Shown here: in pieces, positions 7,242 through 15,438 of the stretch
How the letters are laid out: every line of letters begins with the position of its first letter
Position numbering within the stretch: the stretch's first letter is position 1
DNA from: a virus
DNA length: 31,226 nucleotides
Virus record (IMG/VR): IMGVR_UViG_3300005264_001197
Span: 1-31,226 of that record
Strand: one strand, 5' to 3'
Made by a program: the position numbers and the translations under genes
The notes under the pieces: model-generated
Database searches by the model: none
Told to the model about the DNA's origin: nothing
Seen by the model: only the letters and a program-made list of their open reading frames with translations

Positions 7242-8477
7242 ATGTTATATTTTAAAGAATCTTTAGATAGAATAGAGAAATTAAAGGTGGCATCACAAAA
7301 ACAGTTACAAGAATTTAATGAAGGTAAGGCAGGAGTAAAACGTCCTTCGATTTTACCTGAATCTTTTGATTTAATGGAAAAAATGACAAGAAATATATTT
7401 GGTGATTACAGTAAAGGAAGAACAAATATATCTGAAGCTTTAACTTCTACAGATGCAATTAGAATGATTCCTAAAGTAATAGAAGGACAATTAAGAGAAG
7501 CAGCAGAACCTGAATACCTTGGAACTAGATTTATGCAACATGTAAATGTAGATAGTGGTAACAGTACAGTCTACGTTATTCCAATAGTCGGAGAACTAGT
7601 AGCAGGAGAAGTAGGAGAAGGTTCTAGATATAATGAAGATTATGTAGACTTCAATACTATTGAAAATAGTTCTTTAGAAATTAGAGTTAAAAAAATAGGT
7701 ATTAAAGTTTCTATCACAGAAGAAGCTATTTCTGATTCTAGTTGGGACATTTTAGGAATAAATATCCGTAAAATGGGTAAAGCAATGGCTAGATATAAAG
7801 AAGAATGGATTTTCAATACATTTTCAGATCATGGACATGTTATATTTGATAACAATTTAAGATCACAAGCTCCTGAAGCAGGTACAACAGGTTTAGGTCC
7901 TGATGGTGTTTATAACAATACTTTATCTGTAGAAGATTTCTTAGATATGGTATTAGGATTGATGGGAAATGGATTTGTTCCATCGGACGTAATAATGCAC
8001 CCGTTAACATGGGTAGTATTTGCTAGAAATAGTATGATAGGTAATGGCTTAAGTTTCGGAGCATTCGGAGGACAAGGAGTACATCCGAATGGAAGTGTTC
8101 AAGGAACAGGCGGATTTGCTGGACTAAGTAATGATGGATCAGGTCAAAAATTCATAATGAAACCAGAACAAGTTCAAAATAGATTACCAATGCCTTTAAC
8201 TTTAAACTTCTCACCATTTGTTCATTTTGACAAAGTATCTAAACAATTTGACATGTATTGCTTAGATAGAAATGAAGTTGGAGTTATAGCTCAAAAAGAA
8301 GGTCTTTCTACCGAAAATTGGACAGATCCAGAAAAAGATATAAGAGCATTAAAAGCTAAAGAAAGATATGGTGTTGGTATGTTAAATAACGGAGCAGCAG
8401 TAACTGTAGCTAGAAATATCGCAGTAGATACATCTTATCCAAAACCACCAACTATCAATATTAACACTAATAATTAA
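7242..8477 (+). CDS. Major capsid protein
   Basis: The 411-residue product looks like an HK97-fold major capsid protein, the shell subunit of the head. A helical, charged N-terminal region (about residues 1-70) resembles the delta or scaffold-like domain removed by the prohead protease. The core includes GTRFMQHVNVDSGNSTVYVI, then VKKIGIKVSITEEAISDS followed by a helix running into ARYKEEWIFNTF. This is the E-loop, spine-helix and P-domain pattern of phage capsid proteins. The later Gly-rich stretch GGQGVHPNGSVQGTGGF may be an A-domain loop. I chose ATG 7242 because GAGGAGG at 7226-7232 lies nine bases before it; the in-frame ATG at 7221 would put that SD inside the gene and has no SD of its own. 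It is the likely client of the GroES encoded upstream. Confidence 0.83.
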   Translation: MLYFKESLDRIEKLKVASQKQLQEFNEGKAGVKRPSILPESFDLMEKMTRNIFGDYSKGRTNISEALTSTDAIRMIPKVIEGQLREAAEPEYLGTRFMQHVNVDSGNSTVYVIPIVGELVAGEVGEGSRYNEDYVDFNTIENSSLEIRVKKIGIKVSITEEAISDSSWDILGINIRKMGKAMARYKEEWIFNTFSDHGHVIFDNNLRSQAPEAGTTGLGPDGVYNNTLSVEDFLDMVLGLMGNGFVPSDVIMHPLTWVVFARNSMIGNGLSFGAFGGQGVHPNGSVQGTGGFAGLSNDGSGQKFIMKPEQVQNRLPMPLTLNFSPFVHFDKVSKQFDMYCLDRNEVGVIAQKEGLSTENWTDPEKDIRALKAKERYGVGMLNNGAAVTVARNIAVDTSYPKPPTININTNN

Positions 8478-8495
8478 TAGAGAAGGAGTGTTTCT

Positions 8496-8930
8496 ATGAA
8501 AATCTTAGGACGAGTAAAATTATCACCTGGGCAAGCAGGTTTTTATGATAATCTTACAAATATATATTTAACAATTCCTTCTCCTGAAGGAATCATAGTA
8601 GAAGGAATGAATTTAACAAATATCAAAAGATCACTTCGTTCTAAAAGACTTATGTTAGTATCAGGCTCATTAGAGCCTAATACTGATGTAATAACTAAAG
8701 GTCCAAAAGAAGAAGTTAAAGAAGAAACTAAAAAAGAAGTTATAGAAGAAGTTGCAGAAGAAGTTGTAGAAGAAATTGTAGAAGAAAAAATAACTTTAGA
8801 ACAATTCAACGAACTAACTTGGAGACAGCAAAAAGAAATGATAGAACAAAAAAAGGTTAGTAAAGAAATTTTAGCAGCAGTGTTAGAAGGAGATTATTCA
8901 AACTCTGTAAAAAAGGCTGCTATTAAATAA
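8496..8930 (+). CDS. Small acidic head-region protein
   Basis: This 144-residue protein is not recognised with certainty. Residues 1-60 form a small possibly beta domain ending in NIKRSLRSKRLMLVSGS. The middle is a highly acidic repeat-like stretch of Glu-Glu-Val units (about residues 70-98). The last 40 residues, TLEQFNELTWRQQKEMIEQK and onward, look like a compact helix-extension-helix module. Genes in this place, directly after the capsid gene and before the connector, are often small head-completion or capsid-associated proteins, as with yqbF in PBSX/skin-type elements; this is a positional analogy only. SD GGAG lies before ATG 8496, 18 bases after the capsid stop, so it is almost certainly co-transcribed with the capsid gene. 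Confidence 0.5.
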   Translation: MKILGRVKLSPGQAGFYDNLTNIYLTIPSPEGIIVEGMNLTNIKRSLRSKRLMLVSGSLEPNTDVITKGPKEEVKEETKKEVIEEVAEEVVEEIVEEKITLEQFNELTWRQQKEMIEQKKVSKEILAAVLEGDYSNSVKKAAIK

Positions 8931-8950
8931 AAAAGATGGTAGGTGGCAAA

Positions 8951-9715
8951 ATGTATCAAGACTTTAGAATAATATCAATAGATACTAGTTACACACAAAA
9001 AACTATATATATAACTACAAGTTTTGATATAGACGCTACCTCTGTTAATTCGTCAAACATACAAGTTTACGATAGAGTTACAAAACAAGAGGTAGGTCTT
9101 GCGTACAAAGTACAAGAAAATCAATTAATTATAGAATTAACAGAATGGCCAACACCAGAAATAGATTATATAGTTGCAATATCAAAAATCAAAAGTATAA
9201 TAGATGATGATTTAATAGCAGTAGATAAAAATAAAATTAGTTTTAAAAATGCTATAGTAAACACAGTACAAATAACATCTCCAACACCTATGCAAGTCAT
9301 ATCTGACGTAAACATCGAATGGATAGAAAAATGTCCTTTACCTAATATTATTTCTTATAACAATTATAGAATTCAAATCTCTACAGAGAATGTTTTTCAT
9401 AATATAATAAAAGATATCAACATTAAATCTCAATTAAACACAATTATTACAGATTTAGATTATGGACAATATTATATTCGAATGCGAGTAGAAAATAACG
9501 AAGAAACTGGCTTATGGAGTGATATTATAACTTTTTATTTACAAGAAGAAGTTGAATCTATTTCTGAAGATGATACTCCTATCTATATAACTCCTATAGA
9601 AATCATATCCTCTCCTTTCTCAGGAGAAACTCCTTCATCCATATTAATAGAATTAAATACAGAGATTGATCCTTCAACTGTAGAAGATATTATTGTTATA
9701 AGGAGGGATATTTAA
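8951..9715 (+). CDS. Ig-like/FN3 domain protein of the neck region
   Basis: The protein (254 residues) is made of beta-sandwich modules. About residues 1-95 resemble a Big_5-type Ig-like domain (TSFDIDATSVNSSNIQVYDR ... YIVAISKIKSIIDDDL). About 100-195 resemble a fibronectin type III domain (NYRIQISTE ... DLDYGQYYIRMRVENNEETG). From about 210 a further Ig-like domain begins (SPFSGETPSSILIELNTEID) but stops half way. The missing second half appears at the start of the next gene. Such domains decorate phage virions and may bind the cell surface or sugars. I prefer ATG 8951, preceded by AGGTGG at 8941-8946, over the in-frame ATG 8936, which lacks an SD. The stop overlaps the next start as TAATG, with AGGAGGG inside the last codons. 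Confidence 0.6.
   Translation: MYQDFRIISIDTSYTQKTIYITTSFDIDATSVNSSNIQVYDRVTKQEVGLAYKVQENQLIIELTEWPTPEIDYIVAISKIKSIIDDDLIAVDKNKISFKNAIVNTVQITSPTPMQVISDVNIEWIEKCPLPNIISYNNYRIQISTENVFHNIIKDINIKSQLNTIITDLDYGQYYIRMRVENNEETGLWSDIITFYLQEEVESISEDDTPIYITPIEIISSPFSGETPSSILIELNTEIDPSTVEDIIVIRRDI
9701..9707 (+). promoter_or_regulatory. Ribosome binding site embedded in end of Ig-domain gene
   Basis: AGGAGGG lies seven bases before ATG 9715 and is read as Arg-Arg-Asp in the upstream gene. With the TAATG overlap it indicates translational coupling between the two halves of the split Ig domain. Confidence 0.75.
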
Positions 9716-10335
9716 TGACTGAAAAAGTCGAATATTCTATACAAGTTTTTGATAACTTCATAGAAATTATTCCTAATGATGGAGTAAAAGATAATTCTAC
9801 TTATGAAATAATATTAAAAGGAATTAAAAGTTTAGATGCTACTAAAGAATTGGATTTTGAAAAAATAAAATTTTCTACTAAATTTTCCCCAATGTATGCT
9901 TCTTTATCATCAGTTCAATCCTTAATAGGAGAATGTCATGTGGATGATGAAATACTTCTATATCATATAAGAGAAGCTTCTAAATTTGTAAACTATATAA
10001 AAGGAACAACAACATCAGAAGAAGATATTCCTTTTGAAGTAGAACAATATGTAAAATATAAAGCTGCTCATGATGGTTTGTTAGTATTCTATATAAACAA
10101 AGCTTCTGTTAGTAAAGAAAAAGGTTCTTTAGGAGATATATCTTATGAAAAAAATATAAAATTAACAGACATTGCATTGTTACTTAGATACTTAGAATCA
10201 GAATCTTTGAAATGGAAAGAAAATTTACGAGGTTATAAGTTTGAAGGAAGAGCGAAGCCATTATATGCATTAAAAGGCGGGAATGCTCAACCTGCAATGA
10301 CAAGTTTAAATCTAGACTTCTCAAGAGGTGTTTAA
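9715..10335 (+). CDS. Head-tail connector (adaptor-like) with half Ig domain
   Basis: The 206-residue product has two parts. Residues 1-60 read like the second half of the Ig-like domain begun in the upstream gene (VFDNFIEIIPNDGVKDNSTY ... ILKGIKSLDATKELDF). Residues 65-206 are mostly helical (SSVQSLIGECHVDDEILLYH, an Ala-Ser helix, EVEQYVKYKAAHDGLLVFY) and match the general pattern of head-tail adaptor proteins that form the ring under the portal. The neighbouring genes (capsid before, zinc-motif neck protein after) support this. The C-terminus, TSLNLDFSRGV, may be an extended arm. The start overlaps the upstream stop with a strong SD at 9701-9707. The combination of half an Ig domain and an adaptor in one gene is unusual. 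The adaptor call is moderate, based on pattern and position. Confidence 0.52.
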   Translation: MTEKVEYSIQVFDNFIEIIPNDGVKDNSTYEIILKGIKSLDATKELDFEKIKFSTKFSPMYASLSSVQSLIGECHVDDEILLYHIREASKFVNYIKGTTTSEEDIPFEVEQYVKYKAAHDGLLVFYINKASVSKEKGSLGDISYEKNIKLTDIALLLRYLESESLKWKENLRGYKFEGRAKPLYALKGGNAQPAMTSLNLDFSRGV

Positions 10336-10336
10336 T

Positions 10337-10801
10337 ATGAAAAATTTTTTTGATTCATTTGAAAATCAGATATCACATATAATAGATTTATTTAATCATA
10401 GTTTTTTTATTGTTCAACAAGACTTCAATATTGCTTGCGACTGTGTTGATTTTAACACGAAAGATCCAGATCCTAATTGTAAAAAATGCTTAGGAACTGG
10501 AAATAAAATAAAGATAAAAAAAATTTTTGGAGTAAGACAAGATACAACAGTCCCTTCTACTTTACGCCCTTCAAATTCGTTCTTTGTAGCAAAAAATTAT
10601 TATACTAATGAACAACAAATAAAAATAAAAAAAGACAATATTATTGTTGATGGAGATGAAATTTTATATGTCTACCAGATACAAAATCATAACAGTTATA
10701 AAGGAAAAAGGGTATTTCAAAAAAGCTTAGCCGTAACAAAAAAAATAAATTCTGATGTGTTTTTAGAAAATTTTAATAGTATTATAGGTAGGAATAAATA
10801 A
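10337..10801 (+). CDS. Neck/head-closure protein with Cys4 zinc motif
   Basis: The 154-residue protein carries Cys34, Cys36, Cys48 and Cys51 in the arrangement CxC-x11-CxxCxGTG, a likely structural zinc knuckle resembling one half of a DnaJ zinc finger. The rest is a small beta-rich domain (KKIFGVRQDT ... DGDEILYVYQIQNHNSYKGK). Small proteins between adaptor and tail genes usually close the head or join it to the tail, so a head-closure or neck role is inferred from position. I chose ATG 10337, because AAGAGGTG at 10323-10330 is its SD; an in-frame GTG at 10328 is part of that SD. The gene starts one base after the connector stop and its own stop overlaps the next ATG as TAATG. Confidence 0.5.
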   Translation: MKNFFDSFENQISHIIDLFNHSFFIVQQDFNIACDCVDFNTKDPDPNCKKCLGTGNKIKIKKIFGVRQDTTVPSTLRPSNSFFVAKNYYTNEQQIKIKKDNIIVDGDEILYVYQIQNHNSYKGKRVFQKSLAVTKKINSDVFLENFNSIIGRNK

Positions 10802-11844
10802 TGATTATATTAGAGGACAACAATTCAAAAAAAATAGATTATAAATATATAGATAAAGAATCTAATATAGTCATATTAGGTCCAGCTACAACTGAGCAAT
10901 ACAAAGGAATACTAATGCAATTTTCTAGTGACGAAGAAGTATATAAAGCATACGGTTCTTCAATTTTATATGATGCTTTTAAATATGCTAAATTAGCATC
11001 TATTAAAAGTATATTTTTAATAAATACCTTAACTCCTCAAGACTATATAAAAGCTGCAAATAAACTACAATATCATGATTTTGTTTTTATTGTTCCTATT
11101 GGAATAAATTTCTCAGATATGTTTTATAATAAAATTGAAAAAAGAAATATGTATTATTGCGAATATTTCTTAAATAGATTAAGCAATTCAAGATCAAGTA
11201 TTATAATGACAGATGCACATGCGTCTTTATATTATGACATTGATCATTATATAAATGATATGATGAATAAAATCGTAAAAGTTAGAATTAAAACAAAGAC
11301 TTCTTTAGTGCATGGGAATAATTTATATTTTGTAGGTAATCTTTTAGAAGATTATCCTTATGCAAACTTAGTTCTCGCAATAACGTTATTATCAACTAAT
11401 CTTAATGATTACCCTTCTTCAACAGAATTCGGAAAAGCAGTTTTTGATATAGACGATTTTGATATTTCTGAAGATGAATTTATTTATTTTAAAAATAATT
11501 TTTTAATCGATACTTCTATTGAAAATTTTAAAAATTTTTATTTTAAAAACGATGCTGTGAAAATAGGTACAGTTGATAGGGTAATAAAATATATAGAACG
11601 AAATTTAGACTTCTCGCAATATTATGGCCGTATATATACCAATCATATCAAACTTTCCTTATATAAGTTTTTGAATGATTTTTTACAACAATTAAAAGGC
11701 ACAGTTATCAAAAACTATCAAATCAATTCAATTCAAAATAGAAAAAAAAATAATAAAGAAATAATAAAAGGAAATTTGATTTTAGACTTTTCTATCGTGC
11801 CTTACAATTCTTTAGAAACTCATGTTGTAAAAATGGAGGTGTAA
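10801..11844 (+). CDS. Short tail-sheath-like protein
   Basis: This 347-residue protein looks like a reduced version of the tail sheath. Its N-terminal region (SNIVILGPATTEQYKG, then FSSDEEVYKAYGSS and AFKYAKLASIKSIFLIN) parallels the start of the large sheath at 12518 (DSIAIIGTAFNGPVG ... AEYVFGG ... VQDAWNAGARTIYAV). Its C-terminus (GTVDRVIKYIERNLDF, KLSLYKFLNDFLQQLKGTVI, then GNLILDFSIVPYNSLETHVV) has the order of elements of the sheath C-terminal domain that links neighbouring subunits. The large outer insertions of normal sheaths are missing. It may cap or initiate the sheath at the neck, as the sheath terminator does in T4; that role is inference. It overlaps the previous gene by TAATG and its stop lies five bases before the next gene. 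Confidence 0.58.
   Translation: MIILEDNNSKKIDYKYIDKESNIVILGPATTEQYKGILMQFSSDEEVYKAYGSSILYDAFKYAKLASIKSIFLINTLTPQDYIKAANKLQYHDFVFIVPIGINFSDMFYNKIEKRNMYYCEYFLNRLSNSRSSIIMTDAHASLYYDIDHYINDMMNKIVKVRIKTKTSLVHGNNLYFVGNLLEDYPYANLVLAITLLSTNLNDYPSSTEFGKAVFDIDDFDISEDEFIYFKNNFLIDTSIENFKNFYFKNDAVKIGTVDRVIKYIERNLDFSQYYGRIYTNHIKLSLYKFLNDFLQQLKGTVIKNYQINSIQNRKKNNKEIIKGNLILDFSIVPYNSLETHVVKMEV
11835..11841 (+). promoter_or_regulatory. Strong SD that points to an ATT start codon
   Basis: GGAGGTG lies at the end of the sheath-like gene, seven bases before an in-frame ATT at 11849. No ATG, GTG or TTG in the frame of the downstream gene lies near it; the first in-frame ATG is 137 bases away at 11978 and has no good SD. 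Confidence 0.6.
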
Positions 11845-11848
11845 AAAA

Positions 11849-12487
11849 ATTAATAATCTTGATGAATTATTAAAACGAAAAGAACAATATTCTCGTATTC
11901 ATACCTCTCCACTCCCAACGAAATCCACAGAGATACAAACTGCTAATAAAAATGCATCTCTTTTTGATTTAATAGAAATGATTCAAAAGATAGTTTCTCT
12001 GACCTTAAAAGAATCTAAAACAGAATTAATCCCTGATGATGGAAAAGATTTATTGTTAGAAGAAATGGATTTTCATATTGATCATCCATATATTACATAT
12101 AAAACAATTAGACGAGTATCAAAAGGAGAGAAAAAACCTCGTTTTAGAGAATCAATTAAAGGAGTTGGAAATGATGAAGGTAAAGTAGGTCAAATATATG
12201 GACAGAAATTCGAAAGTTTAATTCAGTTTAATATTATTGCTAGTACTTACAAAGAAGCAGAAACAATCATGCAAGATTTTGAAGAGTCAATGTTTAATTA
12301 CACAGGCTTTTTTAAAAAGAATGGTATCAGCGAAATAATCTTTGATAGTCAATTAACCGATGACTCATATGATTCTTATAGAAAAACATTATCTATAAGA
12401 AATATCAGATACTATGTTGAGGTTGAAAAGCTGTATGTCTTATTTAAAGAAAAGATTAAAGCAGTTGAGATTCATTCATTGAACTAA
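11849..12487 (+). CDS. Tail terminator/completion-like protein, probable ATT start
   Basis: The frame is open from ATT 11849 to the stop at 12487, giving 212 residues. Starting at ATG 11978 instead would give 169 residues and leave a 133-base coding-like gap with an orphan SD. The extra N-terminus (NNLDELLKRKEQYSRIHTSP ... ASLFDLIEM) is helical and charged. The core includes FRESIKGVGNDEGKVGQIYG, then a strand-helix unit FNIIASTYKEAETIMQDFEE, MFNYTGFFKKNGISEIIF and finally a strand RNIRYYVEVEKLYVLF. That layout resembles tail terminator or tail completion proteins, which cap the tube and bind the neck. The position just before the sheath gene fits. The functional call is moderate; the coding frame is solid. 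Confidence 0.55.
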   Translation: MNNLDELLKRKEQYSRIHTSPLPTKSTEIQTANKNASLFDLIEMIQKIVSLTLKESKTELIPDDGKDLLLEEMDFHIDHPYITYKTIRRVSKGEKKPRFRESIKGVGNDEGKVGQIYGQKFESLIQFNIIASTYKEAETIMQDFEESMFNYTGFFKKNGISEIIFDSQLTDDSYDSYRKTLSIRNIRYYVEVEKLYVLFKEKIKAVEIHSLN

Positions 12488-12517
12488 AGATTCAACAAAA
12501 TAAAGGAGGTCGCTTAA

Positions 12518-15349
12518 ATGGGCATATTTGATAAAGATTTAGTTTTACCAGGAGCAACTACAGAAATAGTCTTAGAAGGTAACAAAACTTATGATACTAG
12601 CTTATTTGGAACAACAGATTCAATCGCTATTATAGGTACTGCGTTCAACGGTCCTGTCGGAGTTCCAATACCTATCTACGCACCAGAACAAGCAGAATAT
12701 GTATTTGGAGGAATTTTCGATCCCTTAACAAGACAAGAAGCCACTCTTGTAGCTTCTGTGCAAGACGCTTGGAATGCTGGAGCTAGAACCATTTATGCTG
12801 TTCGTATGTCAGGCATATCAATTCATAAGGATTTTCAATTAGCTGTAGACACTACTTTGAAACTTAGAGTTTCTGGTATTTATCCATCGAACATGAATAA
12901 AGAAGTATGTATGTTATTTAGTGACGAAATGAATGTCATGCAAATCAAGATATTCAAACCAGCTAAAAGTGCTTCTTTAACAGAAAGAAAACAAGGATTA
13001 GTAGAAAATGAAACAGATATACTTGTTTCAACTATAGAATTAACAAATGGACAAGGATTAGATAAAAACTCTCCATTGGTAGATTTAATAAATCTTGTTA
13101 ATACAAATGCTTCTAACAACGTTTTAACATTGTCTATTGTTGATGCTGAAGGAAATGATGTAACATTAAACTCAATCGAAGCTAAAACTTTGTCAATAGG
13201 TGAGATGTTTACTGGAGCTTATTTCATAGGAAGAAATAAAACAAAAGGTTCTTCTAACACTGATTTGTCATGGGAGTTAGTCGATGAAAGCAATAAACCT
13301 TTTGAGAAGTTTGATAGATCATTAATAAAAAAATTAAGATTCAATACTGACATAAATCAAGATTTACCTATTGTCGGAATAGATTTTGACTTTTTAAATG
13401 TTCCTGGTAAATTAGATGAAGTATTTGAAAAAGATTCTATCGATTACGAAGAAGTGGATATAACTAATTTTGAGATGTATAAAAAAATGGGTTCTGGATT
13501 TGCTCAAACTGCAAAAATAGTAGAGAAGAAGCCTGGTGTTTTCAGAAGAATTCCAACTGCAACAGATGATGTTAATAGGGTAATGCCTTTAGAAAATGGA
13601 ATATATTCTATGTTAGAAAATTTAAATACTAATTATAGAACTATAGTTGCCCCTGCTGATGCAACTATAAAAGGAAAACTTCCTAAAAAAGAAGAATTTA
13701 AAATAGCATTAGGCCAATCACAATCTATACTAAATGACAATATAACGGTTGTTGCAAAAATTGATAAATCTGATTTATCAGCAATAAAACAATATAAATT
13801 CGAATTTGAAGCTACTCAAACTGATATAGATCTAGAAACAATTAAGAATAGTCTTTATACTGAAAAAGTCATAAAGAAGATTCCAGGTTTTATTGATTTA
13901 ACAGATTCTGATACAAAAAATAGCATCAAATCAATGCCTGATGGAACATTATTTATATCTAATGAAACTTTATATAGAACTGAAGAAGGTACAGCTAAAA
14001 AATTAAATATAGCTACAGAAAATCCAGAATTAATAGATAAACTTTTTGTAGTTGAAGACAATTTATCTTCAAAGTTATATAAAGGAGAACAAAGCGATAC
14101 TACAATTACATTCAAAGCAATTATAGATAACACAACAGTTATTAATAAAGAATATTTATTAGTTGAAAATGATGGAATTGTAATAGTAACAAGAACATCT
14201 GATATTACTCCAATAGGATCTCTTTCAGATATTTTTGACAATGAAGATGAAGATGAACTTACATTAGTAAGTACTCAAAGTTTACATGGAATTGTTAATA
14301 CGATAAGAATTAAATCTAACACTCTTGACTACACAACTTTAGAAGAATTTGTTGATATACTAAATGAACATCAAGATTTAAAAAAATATTTCACATTCAC
14401 AGTAGCTCAAGATGCTTTTGCAAAACGTTATAATGACATATATACAGAAGATGAAGATTCGTTAATAGATAATATAACTAAAAAAGCAATAAGTTCATCT
14501 TTTGAAGATAAAAAAATCACATATGATACAAATCTATATATTCCATACACAACTACAGACAATTTTGCAAGACAATTAGCACAACATTGTACTTATACGA
14601 GTCTAAAAACAGCACCAACTCATGGTATAATTGGTACTAGCAAATTAATAAATGTAGGATTAGATACTGTTGATGAAACTGTTACTAAAATTTTAAATAA
14701 AGATTTTGATTTGTATGCTAAAAAGAATAATGGAAAGAGCATGTTAAATGCTGAAAACTTACCTTATCCACTTGGTAAAGATCTATCAATAGTAGTATCT
14801 CAATATACTATGTCTAAGAATGGATATACTTTCGTATCAAATGGTGCAGCAGGATATGCAGGCATGGTTTCTGTCTTACCTCTTGATCAATCATCTACAA
14901 ATCAACCAATACAAATACCAACTCCTTCATTCGAGCTTAATAAAACACAACTTCAAAAATTAACAAAAAAAGGATTCGTCACTTTTAAACAAAGCTATAC
15001 GAAAAATTGGGTTGTTACAGATGGTACAACTATGGCTCCTTCAGATTCAATATATAGAAGATTATCAGCATCAAGAATTTCTTATTCTATTGAAGAAGTA
15101 ATAAGAGCAGCAGTTGAACCATTCATTGGTAAACAAAACCATCTAGCAAATAGAAATTCAATGCAAACAGCTATTAAATCTTCTTTAAATAAATTAGTAG
15201 GAAAAATAATCGAAGCATATGATTTCTCAATGATCATTGATTATTCAAAAGAAAAATTAGGAATTATTGAAATCGATTATAACATCATACCTATCTTTGA
15301 AATTAGAGAAGTTCGTAATAGAATATCTATTTCAGAAGACTTAAAATAA
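12518..15349 (+). CDS. Tail sheath protein, unusually large
   Basis: The 943-residue protein is the contractile tail sheath. The N-terminus (LPGATTEIVLEGNKTYDTSL, DSIAIIGTAFNGPVGVPIPI, EYVFGGIFDPLTRQEATLVA, VQDAWNAGARTIYAVRMSG) is the classic sheath start. The C-terminus holds the conserved core: GYTFVSNGAAGYAGMVSVLP, KKGFVTFKQSYTKNWVVTDG, SIYRRLSASRISYSIEEVIR, and the final strand region IIEIDYNIIPIFEIREVRNR. The sheath surrounds the tube and contracts to drive it into the cell. At 943 residues it is much longer than T4 gp18 (about 659). The middle third (roughly residues 150-650) is beta-rich with Glu/Lys/Thr and probably forms extra outer domains. The SD AAAGGAGG precedes ATG 12518, and a strong hairpin follows the gene. 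Confidence 0.9.
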   Translation: MGIFDKDLVLPGATTEIVLEGNKTYDTSLFGTTDSIAIIGTAFNGPVGVPIPIYAPEQAEYVFGGIFDPLTRQEATLVASVQDAWNAGARTIYAVRMSGISIHKDFQLAVDTTLKLRVSGIYPSNMNKEVCMLFSDEMNVMQIKIFKPAKSASLTERKQGLVENETDILVSTIELTNGQGLDKNSPLVDLINLVNTNASNNVLTLSIVDAEGNDVTLNSIEAKTLSIGEMFTGAYFIGRNKTKGSSNTDLSWELVDESNKPFEKFDRSLIKKLRFNTDINQDLPIVGIDFDFLNVPGKLDEVFEKDSIDYEEVDITNFEMYKKMGSGFAQTAKIVEKKPGVFRRIPTATDDVNRVMPLENGIYSMLENLNTNYRTIVAPADATIKGKLPKKEEFKIALGQSQSILNDNITVVAKIDKSDLSAIKQYKFEFEATQTDIDLETIKNSLYTEKVIKKIPGFIDLTDSDTKNSIKSMPDGTLFISNETLYRTEEGTAKKLNIATENPELIDKLFVVEDNLSSKLYKGEQSDTTITFKAIIDNTTVINKEYLLVENDGIVIVTRTSDITPIGSLSDIFDNEDEDELTLVSTQSLHGIVNTIRIKSNTLDYTTLEEFVDILNEHQDLKKYFTFTVAQDAFAKRYNDIYTEDEDSLIDNITKKAISSSFEDKKITYDTNLYIPYTTTDNFARQLAQHCTYTSLKTAPTHGIIGTSKLINVGLDTVDETVTKILNKDFDLYAKKNNGKSMLNAENLPYPLGKDLSIVVSQYTMSKNGYTFVSNGAAGYAGMVSVLPLDQSSTNQPIQIPTPSFELNKTQLQKLTKKGFVTFKQSYTKNWVVTDGTTMAPSDSIYRRLSASRISYSIEEVIRAAVEPFIGKQNHLANRNSMQTAIKSSLNKLVGKIIEAYDFSMIIDYSKEKLGIIEIDYNIIPIFEIREVRNRISISEDLK

Positions 15350-15351
15350 AC

Positions 15352-15409
15352 AAGAGAAACACATTGCTATTAAATTATAAACATTAATAGCAATGTCTCT
15401 TATTTGTTT
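15352..15409 (+). terminator. Hairpin between sheath and tube genes
   Basis: ACATTGCTATTAA (15361-15373) and TTAATAGCAATGT (15384-15396) form a perfect 13-bp stem with a ten-base loop. AAGAG (15352-15356) and CTCTT (15397-15401) can extend it below a small bulge, and TATTTGTTTA follows. The T-run is interrupted, so this may be a partial terminator or a stabilising hairpin that sets the sheath-to-tube ratio. Confidence 0.65.
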
Positions 15410-15438
15410 AATACAAATAAAAAGGAGTGAACTAGATT

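Noticed and set aside
8936-8950. Earlier start of the Ig/FN3 gene at ATG 8936
   Set aside because: No SD precedes it, while AGGTGG at 8941-8946 serves ATG 8951.
9690-9717. Programmed frameshift joining the two halves of the Ig domain
   Set aside because: The downstream gene is in the -1 frame, but I see no slippery heptamer at the junction; the SD plus TAATG overlap explains expression by re-initiation.
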